A stretch of DNA of 64,000 bases, from positions 248,001-312,000 of the forward strand of contig JALLLS010000023.1 in assembly GCA_025094145.1 (NCBI GenBank). The letters are read 5' to 3'. Shown here piece after piece: positions 1 through 14,702 of this stretch. The notes under the pieces are model-generated. The model was not told where the DNA came from and made no database searches. It saw only the letters and a list, made by a program, of their open reading frames with translations. The DNA comes from Spinellus fusiger (taxonomy: Eukaryota > Mucoromycota > Mucoromycetes > Mucorales > Phycomycetaceae). Position 1 is the stretch's first letter, and the number at the start of each line of letters is the position of its first letter. A program made the position numbers and the translations under genes.

Positions 1-643
1 TAGGTCAATGATAGTAGGTAAATAATAGATCAATGATAGGTAAATAATAAGTCGATAATAAGATAACAAAAAGTATCAACAGAAAGGAAAGAAGAGGCTT
101 TTTCTTATTGACTGATTTATTGGAGTGAACATAATAAGAGACAGAACATAATAAGAGACAAAAATGAATGTCTTTATCAGTGCACGTGCAAGATGAGGAC
201 CGCTAAGAGTGGCATTGGGTTACTATTATTATTACTATTTTTGCACTTTGTGGAGAAACAGTAAATAGTAAATAGTAAATAGTAAATAGTAAATAGGGTT
301 GAATAGAATATACCAAGATAGAATAAGATAAATGTGTAGATAGGATAGGCAGAAGAAGAAAACGTTCCCTCACTACAGTTGGTAAAGAATAAGTGTAAAA
401 AATACAGTGTGAATGGATCCTTCCCAGTTCGACTTACTCACTTGGCTACACACTCCTAACAACACACTTCTACATAGAGACTAGTAAGAATCAGCCACAG
501 ATCATACTTTATATGTATATATCTATATCTATATCTATACAAATACAAATACAAATACAAATACACATATAAATATAAATATAGAAAACAGGAAAACAAT
601 GAAAACAATGAAAACAATAAACAATAGGAAACTCCCCCTTTCT
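1..643. repeat. Intergenic, low-complexity AT-rich sequence
   Basis: No gene is seen here. It holds an 8-bp tandem repeat (unit AGTAAATA, about 260-297), and at about 510-620 runs of TATATCTA, ACAAAT and GAAAACAAT units. An open frame across 456-647 on the minus strand is only the translation of these runs (Leu-Tyr repeats). The stretch probably holds the 3' UTR of the minus-strand gene ending at 644. Confidence 0.6.
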
Positions 644-2799
644 TCACAAAGTCTGAACTTCATTGGACACTAAACAGGTACTTTCTGTTTCTATTTTAGG
701 GGTAAGTGCGGGGGGTGAGTGGCTGGCTTCAGGTGTCTCTGGGCGGGAAGAAGACACACTACTAGGCTCAGAGAATTTGTTCATTTGAGAATGCGATTCA
801 TTCAAACAAGGAAAAGTGTCTTTGGATGACTTGCTGTTTACCTCCTTATTCAGTGGAGAGAGGCTCTGGGACTGTCTGGGACTTGTTCCTTGTAGGCTGG
901 GTGGCATTGGCATCTATCAATAGGTGAGCAAGATAGCACAGAGTGTTGGAGTGTTTTCATACTTTGTCCAAGGATTCTTGCAAAGAAGTGGGAGACTTGA
1001 AGGGACTGTCTTGTTCATTGGCACTCTCGGGAATGGCTGCTCTTACATTATCAGTGGTTACCTTGGGCTGTTTTGTTTATCACAATAATGATTAGCAATG
1101 GTTGCTAGACCCGATACAGGTCCATTGATAAAAACACCCATTGATACAGGTCCATTGATGAAAGGATAGCTTACCATGACAGGCTGAGCTCTTGGAAGAT
1201 GAATAGCAAACTGCTTAGTAGTGATAGGAGCACTTTCTTTTTTAGTCTTGGGTAGTTTGGTATCTGTAGCAGTGGCTCTCCCAATCTGAGGGGTCTGTAA
1301 TTTCCTTGTCGCTATTTTGGTAGTGTTGGCTTTACTCAACATAGCACCAGATGCTGTGGCAGTGAGTTTGGCAGTCTTGGGTGATGGCTCAAGGGTGCTT
1401 CTTTTCCCAGAGGGAGAAGAGGGTCCCGCTACAGCATGAGGTGCCTTTCTTTGTGTGCTAGCGGCTGTGGGGGCTGTCAGACGAGCAAGTGTACCTCTGA
1501 AGGGTCTTGGGGATTTTGCCTTGTCCATACTCTTGTCATTATGCTTTTGAGGGACAGAACCCATACGTGGCACTGGAGGCAGTCTGCTCTGTTTCTTTGT
1601 GTCCAGTGCTTCTTTTGAATGGACTTGAGGAATGGAAGCATGTTGATAAACAGGACGAGAAATGGTCGACCCTTTTGTGCTAGTAAGAGACTGAGGACGA
1701 GTAGTCTTTGGTCTTTGACCTTTGGGTGCTTCTAGAGCATCTCCTTTGAAGCCTCCTGGTTTTCTTAATAAAGAGGTAAAGGGTGTCTTATCACTACTAC
1801 CACTGCTGCCGTTGTTACTGTTGCTGCTGAGATGGCTACTGCCTTCTTTCTTCTTATCGAATAGAATAGATACTCTGGCTCCTTTGGATACATTGGGTAC
1901 TTTGGACATTCTGGACACATTGGACATTCTGGACACATTGGACATTCTGGAAAGAGTAAGGGCATTAGCCTGGGCCTAGGAAACATAACGATATGAGTAC
2001 ATAAAATTCATTCTTCTATGGTTATAGGTATACATCTATTTCTAGGTCCATATCTGTAGGAGTAAGTGTCTGTTGAGTTTATTACCTTAGTCATCTCACC
2101 AGTTGGATTCTTGATGCTATCCGGGTTATTTCCAGAGGAATGAGCAGTCATTGAATGAGAATGACTCAAGCTGTGTTCTCTGGGTATTTCTGGTGTTTTC
2201 TTGATATTTATCTTGGAGTAACTCGTCAGCAGTTTGGATACACTTAATACGGGCTTTATCTCTTTTATTTCTTCTTCATTGATAGATTCTGGAAAATTCT
2301 GAACAGACATGAGAGGAGGAATTGATATTCTCATGGTACTTTTTGATGGATATAAAGCACCACTTATTGAAGTTGTAGTTATGCTTGGGGATGGAGCATG
2401 TGCTTCTTTAGCAGGGCCAATAACAGGATATAGTTCATGATAAGTCATAGGCACCTCTGTAGATACTTCTATAGGTAATTCTGTAGGCACCTCTGTAGGC
2501 ACTTCTATAGATACTTCTATAGATACTTCTGTAGATACTTCTGTAGGCACCTTTTTTGTTAACTCTTCACTTGATTCCTCATTCAATTCTCCTGTCAATT
2601 CTTGGCTTGATTTCATACAAGGCGAGCCAACATTCACAGACTCTTGCAATTCAGACTTGCTACTGTCAGTGACACTAGTAATCGCATTGTTGTCCAACAC
2701 GGTATTCTCCAAAGGCGAGTAGGGATTACTGATCTTTTCATTAAAACTCATGCTTTTATCACTTTCGTTGAATGATGTATTCTCTATTCTATCTGTCAT
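644..2799 (-). CDS. Hypothetical Ser/Pro-rich disordered protein, four exons
   Basis: Function is not recognised. Four exons (2799-2086, 1975-1175, 1067-963, 913-644) join in phase 0 at GT-AG borders and give about 629 residues. The first part (residues 1-238) is acidic and Ser/Thr-rich, with a degenerate repeat of the type TEVSTEVSIEVPTEVP near residues 90-115. The second (239-505) begins with three near-repeats of SNVSRM and becomes strongly basic and Pro/Ser-rich. The last exon is Ser/Pro-rich. No signal peptide, membrane segment or folded domain is visible, so the chain is probably intrinsically disordered; the basic Ser/Pro character would suit a scaffold or cytoskeleton-binding tail, which is inference only. 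The ATG at 2799 has no open frame running upstream. Intron 2 contains a duplicated stretch of about 20 bp. Confidence 0.6.
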
Positions 2800-4182
2800 T
2801 TAGAAAATTAAGTTATTAGAAGAAAAAAAAGCATAAAACAGCATCCAGTCATTCCCTCCCATTTACCTTTAATTAGCAGTGGATTGTTCAGAGCAATATC
2901 CTTTTATATAATATAGGGTTAAAAAGAGACAATAAATATAACTTACATTTATTGGTTCTATAGAGAGCGTCATTGTAAGCAGAAATATTCAAGGAAAAGA
3001 AGAGAAGAAATATGAACACATTTCTCCAATGTCTATTATCAAACACAGGAGATTGCAATGTGATACCCCGTCAGGATGAAAATATAAATGACGTCCAATG
3101 CCTTAAAGTGGTGCTTCTTTTTTTACCATTTGGCAGAGGGACATGGTAGAATGCTTATTTATTTTTAAAAAAGAAAATAAAATTGGAAGAAGCAAGGAGA
3201 CAGTGGAAATAAAGCAGCTCACGTTACCCAATAACCACAAAATAAGAAAAAGAGAAAAAGACGCCATTGAATGAAGTTTGATTTTCTGTACGTGTCTCCT
3301 GAATGTAGTTGTGGAGTGCATTCAAGTTATTCAATGAAGAGGTTGTATTAAATATTCATTAAGGAGCACTGACAGATACTTGTAGGCAGAAATACTGCAC
3401 CACAATGATCTTGTAGGATCTACCACTCCTCTCATGACTACCTAAATAGTGTCCAATAAATACCATTGACAGCCAAAGTAGTTTATATATTAAAAGTATT
3501 AATATTAATATATAAACATAAATATAAAAAGACACCTTTTCTTTTCTTCTTGGTTCAATTCATTAGAGATGATGGAACCAATAGTCATTGTAAGAAATAA
3601 GGTTCATAGTACTTGTTGTACTGTTTCATTCCAATGTTGAATTATACAATGGATTACAATAGAATTAAAACTACTATCTACATACTACTATTATGCACTG
3701 CTTTCTACAGTATAATTAGTGTAAATGATACATGTAGTGTACACTATAAGTTCTCTCATGAAGTAAGTAGAGTATGTAAACATAAGATAAGAAAGAAAGA
3801 ATCACTTGGTAATATATAAATATCTATTTATAAAAAAAAACATAATGAATAGAGTACATTTAAAGGAGAGAATAGATGAGATATCCACCTATGGACAGGA
3901 ATCTTTTTATATTTCTAATGCTATTCACAAAAGAAGTAGAGAAAAAGAATAGAAATGGTAATTAAATGTATTTACACTTCATATAAATAAGATTCTACTC
4001 ATAATAAACCCATGATAAATAGCTATTTATCCACATATCTTTCTATTGTTAGTCCATAATAATAAAAGTCATTATATACCAGACTAGTATTAGGTGTAGC
4101 TATTAAAACAAAAACAAATGTATATTTATTGTCAAGATTTCTAATGACATTATATTCTATTCACAAGAGATTTACTTGAAAA
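2800..4182. other. Intergenic, AT-rich
   Basis: No gene is supported. Short open frames (about 3103-3321 minus and 3613-3819 plus) lack codon bias, splice context and recognisable similarity. The stretch holds the promoter of the minus-strand gene starting at 2799 and the 3' flank of the RNase T2 gene ending at 4183. Confidence 0.5.
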
Positions 4183-5262
4183 TCAGTATTTCTTTGGGTA
4201 GGAAACAGCCCCACGACAATTGCCCTTTTGAAATGCGTCAGTAATGACATAGTTGTCCCGTCCTTTGACATAGAAGAACATGGATACTTCCGAGAGTTGT
4301 CCTTTACGGTCACAGTCCATCTTAACCTTTACATTTAAATAGCCTTGAAGAGCATCCAACATTGTCTGTACATTGTATCTTTGTCCGGGAATAACACCAG
4401 CCAAACTATATTCTAATAAGTCACTGTTTGTAATGCACCATAACTTACTTGAGTGCACCATAAAGATCATAGTAATGACGTAGATCTAATGCTTGCTATA
4501 GAGTGGTAGGAATACATGTTAATATATAAATATATACTGTAAAGAGTTTTGTTTTCTATTCTTACCTGGAAATAGGCTGTAACATCCTCGTATTTTGTGT
4601 AGGTTTCTCCATAACATGCAGGTCTTAATGTGCTAATACATGTACCATGCTTATTCCACTCGTGAGACCAGAACCTATAGAATATTACATTCAATTCCTA
4701 TTTGCGTTCTTTCTTTGATTGGATGGCTGCCTTACCAATTGTTATCTCCTTTATAACTTGGCCAGAATCTCTGCATTTGAGTGTGTAATGTAGGGTCCTT
4801 GTCACGAATGATATTGCCAACATTGGTAGAGATACGACTTTTATCACATCCCGCATTGGGTGCTCTTCCACCAGAGCTTTATCTGATAAGCATTTCCATT
4901 GGACTCTTGTCTTTTACTTACCATGTATCTGGCCATAATCCTATTTACACTGATGAGTTCAATGCATTCTTATTTATTCAGAGTCCTACCGTGGATTGTA
5001 AATTCGTTGTCTGGACCATAGCCAGGCACCCATTGTAGGGTCAATACTACTAATCCATACTTGGGTGAACAGCAGGAATCCACAGGTCCTTTCCAATGAC
5101 ATGAAAGAAGTGTACCTGATGGATAAGTTAATGAGTCTCGCTTCAAACATGCTTACTGTTACAGGACGGTGCCTCAAATACTGTTTGCTGGTGTTGGAAG
5201 GCATTGACAGTGGCTGCTGCAGTGACAAGAGCAAGGATTGAACTAAGACGAAGACTAAACAT
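4183..5262 (-). CDS. Secreted ribonuclease T2 (RNase Rh-like)
   Basis: Endoribonuclease of the T2 family, which cleaves single-stranded RNA through 2',3'-cyclic phosphate intermediates; these enzymes are secreted or vacuolar. Seven exons (5262-5157, 5115-4990, 4940-4922, 4876-4736, 4674-4566, 4495-4449, 4405-4183) give about 256 residues. The start encodes a signal peptide (MFSLRLSSILALVTAAATV). Both catalytic signatures are present: HGLWPD (CAS1, split by an intron) and FWSHEWNKHGTC (CAS2), plus the CCSPKYGLVVL and GRDNYVITDA blocks seen in Rhizopus RNase Rh. Paired cysteines suit a secreted protein. Exon 3 is a 19-nt microexon encoding most of GLWPD. The acceptor of exon 7 was placed at 4405 because it matches the family; an alternative 18 nt upstream would leave a 25-nt intron. 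Called with high confidence. Confidence 0.92.
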
Positions 5263-7097
5263 GATAAGGAGAAAATAAAAATTAAATAAAAAAAAGAGTG
5301 AAGCTCTCATGTCTTATAAATCCCTCCTTCAGGCTGATGTATATCACGGGTGCTGTCACGCGTCAGGGCAAAAGATGTATTGGCGCCTTTTCAATTGGTG
5401 GTGAGTTGAGGAAAATCATCAGAGTTGAGAGTACGCACCTGCACCAAAATAAACTCGAGTGTTAAGAACGTGTGCAGCAGATGATCAGTGGTCAAAGTCA
5501 ATCTATAGGTTAATATATATCAATGTGTAAATGTATGTATATGTGTGTAAGTGTGAGAGAGAGAAGGAGTGGGGAGAATGAAAAGATACTATAAAAGGCA
5601 GTTATATTATTTGTGATTTGCTCCTTCTATCTTTGTAATATAAGATAAAGACACCAAGTGAATTCATTGGTAGTGTCTGCATTTTTAGTAAAATGCGTTT
5701 CAGTATATAATTGTTGTTATGGTTGTTATGGTTGTTATGGTTGTTATGGTTGTTATGGTTGTCATAGTAACAACCCCTTCACCACACTTATTGAACTGTG
5801 TTTGGGGTCACTACATCAACAATATTTCAGTGTTTATGTTAGTGTAAGACAGGATGAAGTTGTGCTTTTTATTTTGGCAGACAACTCACTTGTCTTTCTA
5901 TGCAGTCTGCCACTTCTCACTAGAGTCACTAGTATTTTACACTGTAAATTCTCTTTCTTTTCCCATCTCTATACTCAATAAGCCTATGACAATTAGAAAT
6001 AGAACAGACTCACCCACAAAAGAACAGTTTGTGCCACTGCACTTGTTATGAATACAGCTGGTCTTTAGGATGTTTCTATTCTGTCTAAACAGTCTAATAT
6101 ATCTCCATTAAAAGTGGTGCCTTTAATTTTTTTTTATAAATATAAATCCAATAGCCTATTATGCGTACATCCGCCCCTCTGCCCGATAACCCACCCACAT
6201 GGTATAAAGACAGCCAATTAATTCTATAACTTTCTTCTTTCTATTCCACTTTCTAGAGGGGCTATTGGACCACTGGTGAACTCGCCTACTGATTTATCCA
6301 TCCATCATTGTTTCCAGAGATGCCTCCCAATTATAAAGCATTTTTCTCTTTATGAGTGGAGTCCCATTAGATATGGCCATCACAACTCAGCCACTAAATT
6401 CAATAGTCTCATCCATCACAGTGCAAGAAAAGAGACTTAGCTGAAATCAATGCCTTATTACAAATAGGATAATAATAACAATAAAAAGACAGTTCCATAA
6501 TGTATTTCTTTTAGGACTCGATGTCTGCATAGTTTCTGTATTAAAGTGGCTCCTTTTTTCTTTTCTATTGTAACAAATAGTATAACAAATTCAGTACTGG
6601 TTAATTTAGAAGAATAAAATGGTACTTCCATTTTAGCCCATAGACAGAATATGTTCTTTCATAATTAAACAACTACCAGTCATAGTTCTTTATTGACAAT
6701 ATACTTCCTCTTTAGTGGGCCTTTATGTTTAATTATCTTATGACACACTTCTTTTATTTATTTATTTATTCAAAATAGAGTGTAGGAGAGTGTGTAATGT
6801 ATTGTGACTGATCTGGACTGTGTAAGGAGCCAACAGTATATGACGTATACATTAGAACCACAAACCAATGTCCATAGCACAGTACTAGTAGAAACAGAGA
6901 TCCTTTTTCTTCTACTACTACTTATTAGACGAGTCCACTGTCTATTTGGCAGGTATTTATCAATGCAGTGTCTGCAATAGAATACACCCCAGGCATAGCA
7001 GAAACAGACAGAGTAATGTCCCTTTGTATATGTCGGTGATTGAATAAAAATCGAAACAACTTCGTGAGATTTCTTAATTTTTCTTCCTTTTCCTTCC
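5263..7097. other. Intergenic between divergent RNase T2 and glycerol kinase
   Basis: About 1.8 kb with no supported gene. It holds the upstream regions of both flanking genes, a TATA-like ATAAAAGG at about 5591, and a 9-bp tandem repeat at 5711-5764. Open frames at 5658-5981 (plus) and 6770-7165 (minus, overlapping exon 1 of the kinase antisense) look like chance. Confidence 0.5.
5711..5764. repeat. Tandem repeat, 9-bp unit GTTGTTATG
   Basis: About six direct copies of GTTGTTATG stand in the intergenic region, the last with one change. They create a Cys-Tyr-Gly repeat in one open frame, which is not taken as coding. Confidence 0.8.
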
Positions 7098-8744
7098 ATG
7101 CCAGACTTTATCGGTGCTGTTGACCAAGGCACCACCTCCTCTCGTTTTCTTATTTTTGATAACAAGGGATCACTAATAGCCCAACACCAGATAGAATTAG
7201 ATCAGTTCTATCCAAAGCCAGGGTAAACTACAGGCAAAAAGAAACCAGCAGACACTAAGTCAGTAGGTGGGTAGAGCATGATCCTTATAAAATTCTCGGT
7301 TCTGTCACTACCTGTATGGAGAAAACACTCGAAAAATTTGAATCCTTAGGACACAGTGTCAGTGATATAAAAGGTAATCGTCGTACTGCTACAACAAGAA
7401 AGACTCAGCCAATCCAGCCATTGGAATTACCAATCAGCGCGAAACAACCATTCTATGGGATAGAGTAACAGGCAAACCACTACATAATGCTATTGTATGG
7501 AGTGATGTAAGAACAGACACTATGGTTCATGCCTTCCAACAACGCCCTGAGCATACACTTGTTGCTGAGAAGTGTGGGTTGGCTATTGCTTCTTACTTCT
7601 CAGCTATCAAAATTGCATGGCTATTGGAGAATGTGGTAGAGGTGCAAGAGGCAGTGAAGGAAGACAGAGTAGCCTTTGGAACTGTAGACAGCTGGTTGCT
7701 CTACAATCTGACAGGAGCACAGAATGGAGGAGTGCATTTCACAGATGTCACTAATGCCAGTCGTACTCTACTGATGAATCTTACTCTGTTGACATGGGAC
7801 AATGATCTCTTGGACTTCTTTGGGATTCCTTCTTCTATTATGCCAACACTTGCTTCTTCTTCCGAATATTATGGATCTGTAGCTCAGGGACCTCTCAAGG
7901 GTGTTCCTATAACAAGCTGTATGGGAGATCAGCAAGCAGCACTCTTGGGTCAAAAGTGTTTTGACAAGGGAGAGGCCAAGAGTACATTTGGAACAGGTGC
8001 ATTTATGCTGTTTAATACTGGCACACAGCCTGTGAAGTCATCCCATGGACTTATTACTACGGTGGCTTTTCAACTGGGCAAAGAATCCTCTGTCCATTAT
8101 GCATTGGAAGGATCTGTGGCTGTAGCAGGCTCTTCTCTTCGGTGGCTAAGGGATAATCTTCGTCTGATCAAATCCATGGAGGAAGTGGGGGAGTTAGGTA
8201 AGGGTGATAAAGCAGCCATCTTATCGTGACAGCCTCCAAGGTAAAGGATACAGGAGGCGTGTACTTTGTAACTGCATTTTCTGGATTATTTGCACCTTAT
8301 TGGCGTGATGATGCAAGAGGAACTATGGTGGGTCTGACAAGCTATACCAACAAATGTCATTTGGCAAGGGCCACTCTTGAGGCCATGTCATTTCAGACAA
8401 AGGCTATTCTTGAGAGCATGAACAAAGATGCTACTGTTCCTCTCAAAGTACTTAAAGTGGATGGTGGCGTGTCTAATTCAGATGTGGCCATGCAGATACA
8501 GGCAGATTTGTTAGGGATCGAGGTTCACCGTCCTTCTATGCGAGAAACAACTGCACTTGGAGTAGCCATTGCTGCAGGGTTGGCAGTGGGTGTGTGGGAG
8601 GGAACACATGCATTGGAAGATGTCAATGCAAAGGGAGTTACTGTGTTTAGACCCGAGATGAGTGATGAAAAGAGAAGAGAGTCTTATGATGAATGGCAAA
8701 AGGCAGTGAAGATATCTTATAACTGGACATCTGTGGAATATTAA
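7098..8744 (+). CDS. Glycerol kinase
   Basis: FGGY-family kinase that phosphorylates glycerol to sn-glycerol 3-phosphate with ATP, the entry step of glycerol catabolism. Four exons (7098-7222, 7267-7373, 7418-8197, 8233-8744) give 507 residues, the usual length. The start MPDFIGAVDQGTTSSRFLIF carries the N-terminal phosphate-binding DQGTTSSR motif. GWVEHDP, AIGITNQRETT, the SWLLYNLTG block, the ALEGSVAVAGSSLRWLRDNL block, GLFAPYWRDDARGTMVGLT and VDGGVSNSD all follow in the family order. All introns are short (35-45 nt). The gene runs tail-to-tail with Sec18, 240 bp apart. Confidence 0.96.
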
Positions 8745-8984
8745 TAAATGCGTCTATCTGTGTATCTTCTGCCATGAAAAACAGTAGTGTGTTCATTGCT
8801 ATAGAAAGGTGTTGTGGTTCTAATAACACTCTATACTATTGTATTTGCCCCACTACAAAAGATAGTATTGAATAACCACTGTTTTCAATTGTTTATTTTG
8901 TGCTATTTGGAATAACTAACACGACTACTACCACTACTCTGTAAAGAATAAAGTGTTTATCTTAACTGTTCTCATAATAGAGGA
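8745..8984. other. Convergent intergenic spacer
   Basis: Only 240 bp separate the stop codons of the glycerol kinase (+) and Sec18 (-) genes, so both 3' UTRs must lie here and may overlap. Nothing else is seen. Confidence 0.6.
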
Positions 8985-11808
<2,824 letters not shown>

Positions 11809-12675
11809 GAGCCAGTAATGGAGAAAGTAGTCGTAGTAAACTGTGGCCTTCGAGAGAAACCACCAGAACCGGAGAATCAATCAGAAATGCCTGCCCTTAG
11901 CTGAGGACTTGACACTTTCGCTGTGCAAACAACTGCTGTGTGTCGATTCTAGTCCAAAAATAGTTCACAGTAGGTGGGTTGGGGTTGTTATTCACACTTT
12001 TAAAATGAATGGCTGTAGAATTAGAATAACATTATATGCTATGTACTCTACTGTTGATCCTCTTATATATATATAAGTAGAGAATAGCTGAGAGATTCTG
12101 TTAATATAACATTTATTACTTGTACGTGTTCTATGTTTCTGTGTATCGTGGAATATAGCAAATAATAAATAGTATAGAAAACAGACACTATTAAGCAACT
12201 GGGATGAGATAATATGTCTTTATTTCTTATAGTGTAAAATAAGATATCTATAATAACCCTTTACTGCTATCAAAAGAAGTTCCTGCTTTCATATTTTTAT
12301 AATACACTCACTCACTCATTCATGAGTACCATCGCATTAAAACTTTGACGCGTCTCATTGAAGAAGTCGAGAGAATTCCTGGTTCATCTTTATTCTCCCT
12401 GCCCATTACCTCGTGTTATCATCATAAACTAGTCATAAATACACTTTATTCATAAATTATTAGTGCATACAAAAGACAGTGAATATTTGTTATTTAACTT
12501 ACACATAAATAAAGCAAAAGTAAGAGAGAAAATTGAAAGAAAAAAAAAGTTTGTATATTTTATGGGATAATGTATTAAGATCTACAAAAGTAACCAGGAT
12601 TTTTCAAATTCTGGGCTGTTTCTATATTAAAAGACAACATACACTATTCTTTTCTCTGTTAATAACACTTCTTTT
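11809..12675. other. Intergenic, Sec18 promoter side
   Basis: AT-rich sequence with no supported gene. It holds the Sec18 upstream region and runs of TATATATA near 12065. Short frames on either strand show no similarity. Confidence 0.45.
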
Positions 12676-13790
12676 CTTATAATGTCCAACTCATCCAACA
12701 CCATGAACATCTCCACCAAGATCTTTAAGATGTATAGAAAAGTACACCAGCTTTGAAACTGGTTCAGCCAGTTTGTAAGAGGTGCTGAACCTGAACACTA
12801 CCATGGCCAATGCATCTCGTATGTTTAATATGCCTTCTTCCACTGTGGGAGACATAGTAAAGCACTAGAAAAAAACTAAGTTAAACCCTTACCCAAGAGT
12901 GGAAGATAAAGAAAGATGGATTATTGGACTCTTTGGTGGTTGAGAAGAACAGTAATGAGAAACTCCCACCAGACCAAAAGAAGCTATGAGGGAAAGCATA
13001 GCCATTAAGGTCTCAGATAAGACTTTGAAGTAGTTCCTTGACAAGATGGGCTTTTATTCATTCATTCATTCCAGTAGTCAAGCCTCTTCTCACCAAGAAG
13101 AACATGAAGGCAAGGCTCCAGTGGGCTCATAAGCACGCTAACTTAACACATGAGCAGTGCCAAGAGGTCGTCTGGTCCGATGAGTCCACAGTGGATCTCA
13201 TGAGCTACGACAGGAGGATCATAGTCATCAGGCATTATGGAATGGCCTTTAAGCCCAAGAATGTCCTGGAAACAAAGAAGTTTAGTGTTGGTGGAGTAAT
13301 TGTATGGGGCTGTTTCAGTGAGGAGGGTGTTGGGAGATGGATCGTAGTGGAGAGCAGGATAAACTCCAACAACTGAATTGATGTCTTAGGAGATGTCTAC
13401 TGCTATGCACTCAAACATCTATATCATAAACCCTGGAGTCAGTTACCGCTTACAGGAGAACAATGCTAGACCCCATATGAGTAAAATAGCTCAATTGGAA
13501 GGTGGTTAATGGTATAGTAATGACACTTTACTGGCCTTTACAATACTTATCTCAATCCAATGGAGCATCTGTGGGCCCACCTGAAGAAGATCATTAGGAA
13601 GAATAAAATAGTATATTTTACCAAACAAAAGTTGGAGACTGCTCTGATGCTGGAATGAGGCAAAATATCAAAGTGACAGATACCTTCATTGCCAGCACGG
13701 GGCGGAGATGCCAGACTGTTATTGATATCAAGGGTGACCAAAGTGGCTGTTAAGTGGCCTTACAATAAAACCACTTTTATGTATTATCAA
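12676..13790 (+). pseudogene. Decayed Tc1/mariner-type transposase
   Basis: Relic of a DDE transposase of the Tc1 kind. The best frame, 13038-13376, contains VVWSDES (first catalytic Asp region) and GGVIVWGCFS, typical of the DDE_3 domain. Further on, in another frame at about 13552-13610, LNPMEHLWAHLKKIIRKN is the hallmark near the third catalytic residue. Upstream, about 12680-12870, fragments such as ISTKIFKMYRK and MPSSTVGDIVK look like the helix-turn-helix half, broken by stops. Reading the whole requires several frame changes and passes many stops, so it is inactive. Terminal inverted repeats were looked for and not found with confidence, so the true element borders are unknown. Confidence 0.8.
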
Positions 13791-14700
13791 CACTACTGTC
13801 TTTATGCATTGAAGGTTTTATGTCTCTATCTAATGAATTCATGAAGCTATAATACTATTAAGAAAAGTATGAATCTAAAAAAGGAAAACTACATTTGAAA
13901 AAAAAATCAATTCTTTCTGTTGGTCACTTTACATGTATTTATCCCTGAAATCAACCGATAAAGTGAATTGAATTAGTTTATTGATAAAGGCTAAAGTATA
14001 TTCTATTCCATTTAAGCATTAGATTAGTCATATGAATACATTATTAGTGCCTATGTGTCCTTTATTATCTCTAGATATAAAGAGAGTGTTCATTGCTTTT
14101 ATGACTGTTATGCCTGCTATTTCATAGAGAAATCTGAAGGATATACTTCTCCTCAGTATAGAATTAGCATTGAAGTTGCCTACTCTACTTTACCAAAAGA
14201 TTCATTTTTTATTTTTATTTTTATGAATAGCTCATTTTCCATTTATTAACCCTGTTTTGTTACTACTATATTCATTTGAAACTTAATAAGCATGATGGCA
14301 TGGCCTGATGCTAAGTGCATCCCATTGTATATGCATGACAACTGGTCTTGCTCTTATTCAACACTTTGAATTCTTACATGGGCAGTCTCTATTCTCTTGT
14401 TATTCTGAATGAATAGCATATAGGTCTTCCTAATTCCAGTCTTTAATATCACATGCCACTATGTTTGGAATACCTTAATATTATACAGACCAGGTTGCTT
14501 GAATCCACTTTCCATCAAAACAATAGCAATGTTGATTTATTTGCTTAATGAGTCTAAAAATATAGTAACTTAGGTTCATCTCAGAATCTCAGACGATCGC
14601 TATGACATTATGCATTACAGTAGAGCGGCTATTTGGGTTGATGGAGTCCTTTTTAATCATTATTTTTAAAGACAATATGTTTCATGAAGTCTATTCTGAG
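13791..14700. other. Intergenic, AT-rich
   Basis: Nothing supported. A 64-codon open frame at 14055-14249 has no recognisable similarity and sits in AT-rich sequence. Confidence 0.4.
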
Positions 14701-14702
14701 TA

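Noticed and set aside
456..647. Open frame of 63 codons on the minus strand
   Set aside because: Its Leu-Tyr repeats are the translation of AT-rich microsatellite; it lies beyond the stop of the neighbouring gene.
4424..4448. 25-nt intron in the RNase T2 gene
   Set aside because: The alternative acceptor 18 nt further gives a 43-nt intron and fits the family alignment better.
5658..5981. 107-codon frame with Cys-Tyr-Gly repeats
   Set aside because: The repeats come from a 9-bp tandem array, and there is no similarity or splice context.
3095..6560. Three short matches of the type TTAAAGTGGYGCYTTT (near 3102, 6105 and 6540)
   Set aside because: All lie in the same orientation with no partner inverted end, so no element could be defined.
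6770..7165. 131-codon minus-strand frame
   Set aside because: It overlaps exon 1 of glycerol kinase antisense and has no recognisable domain.
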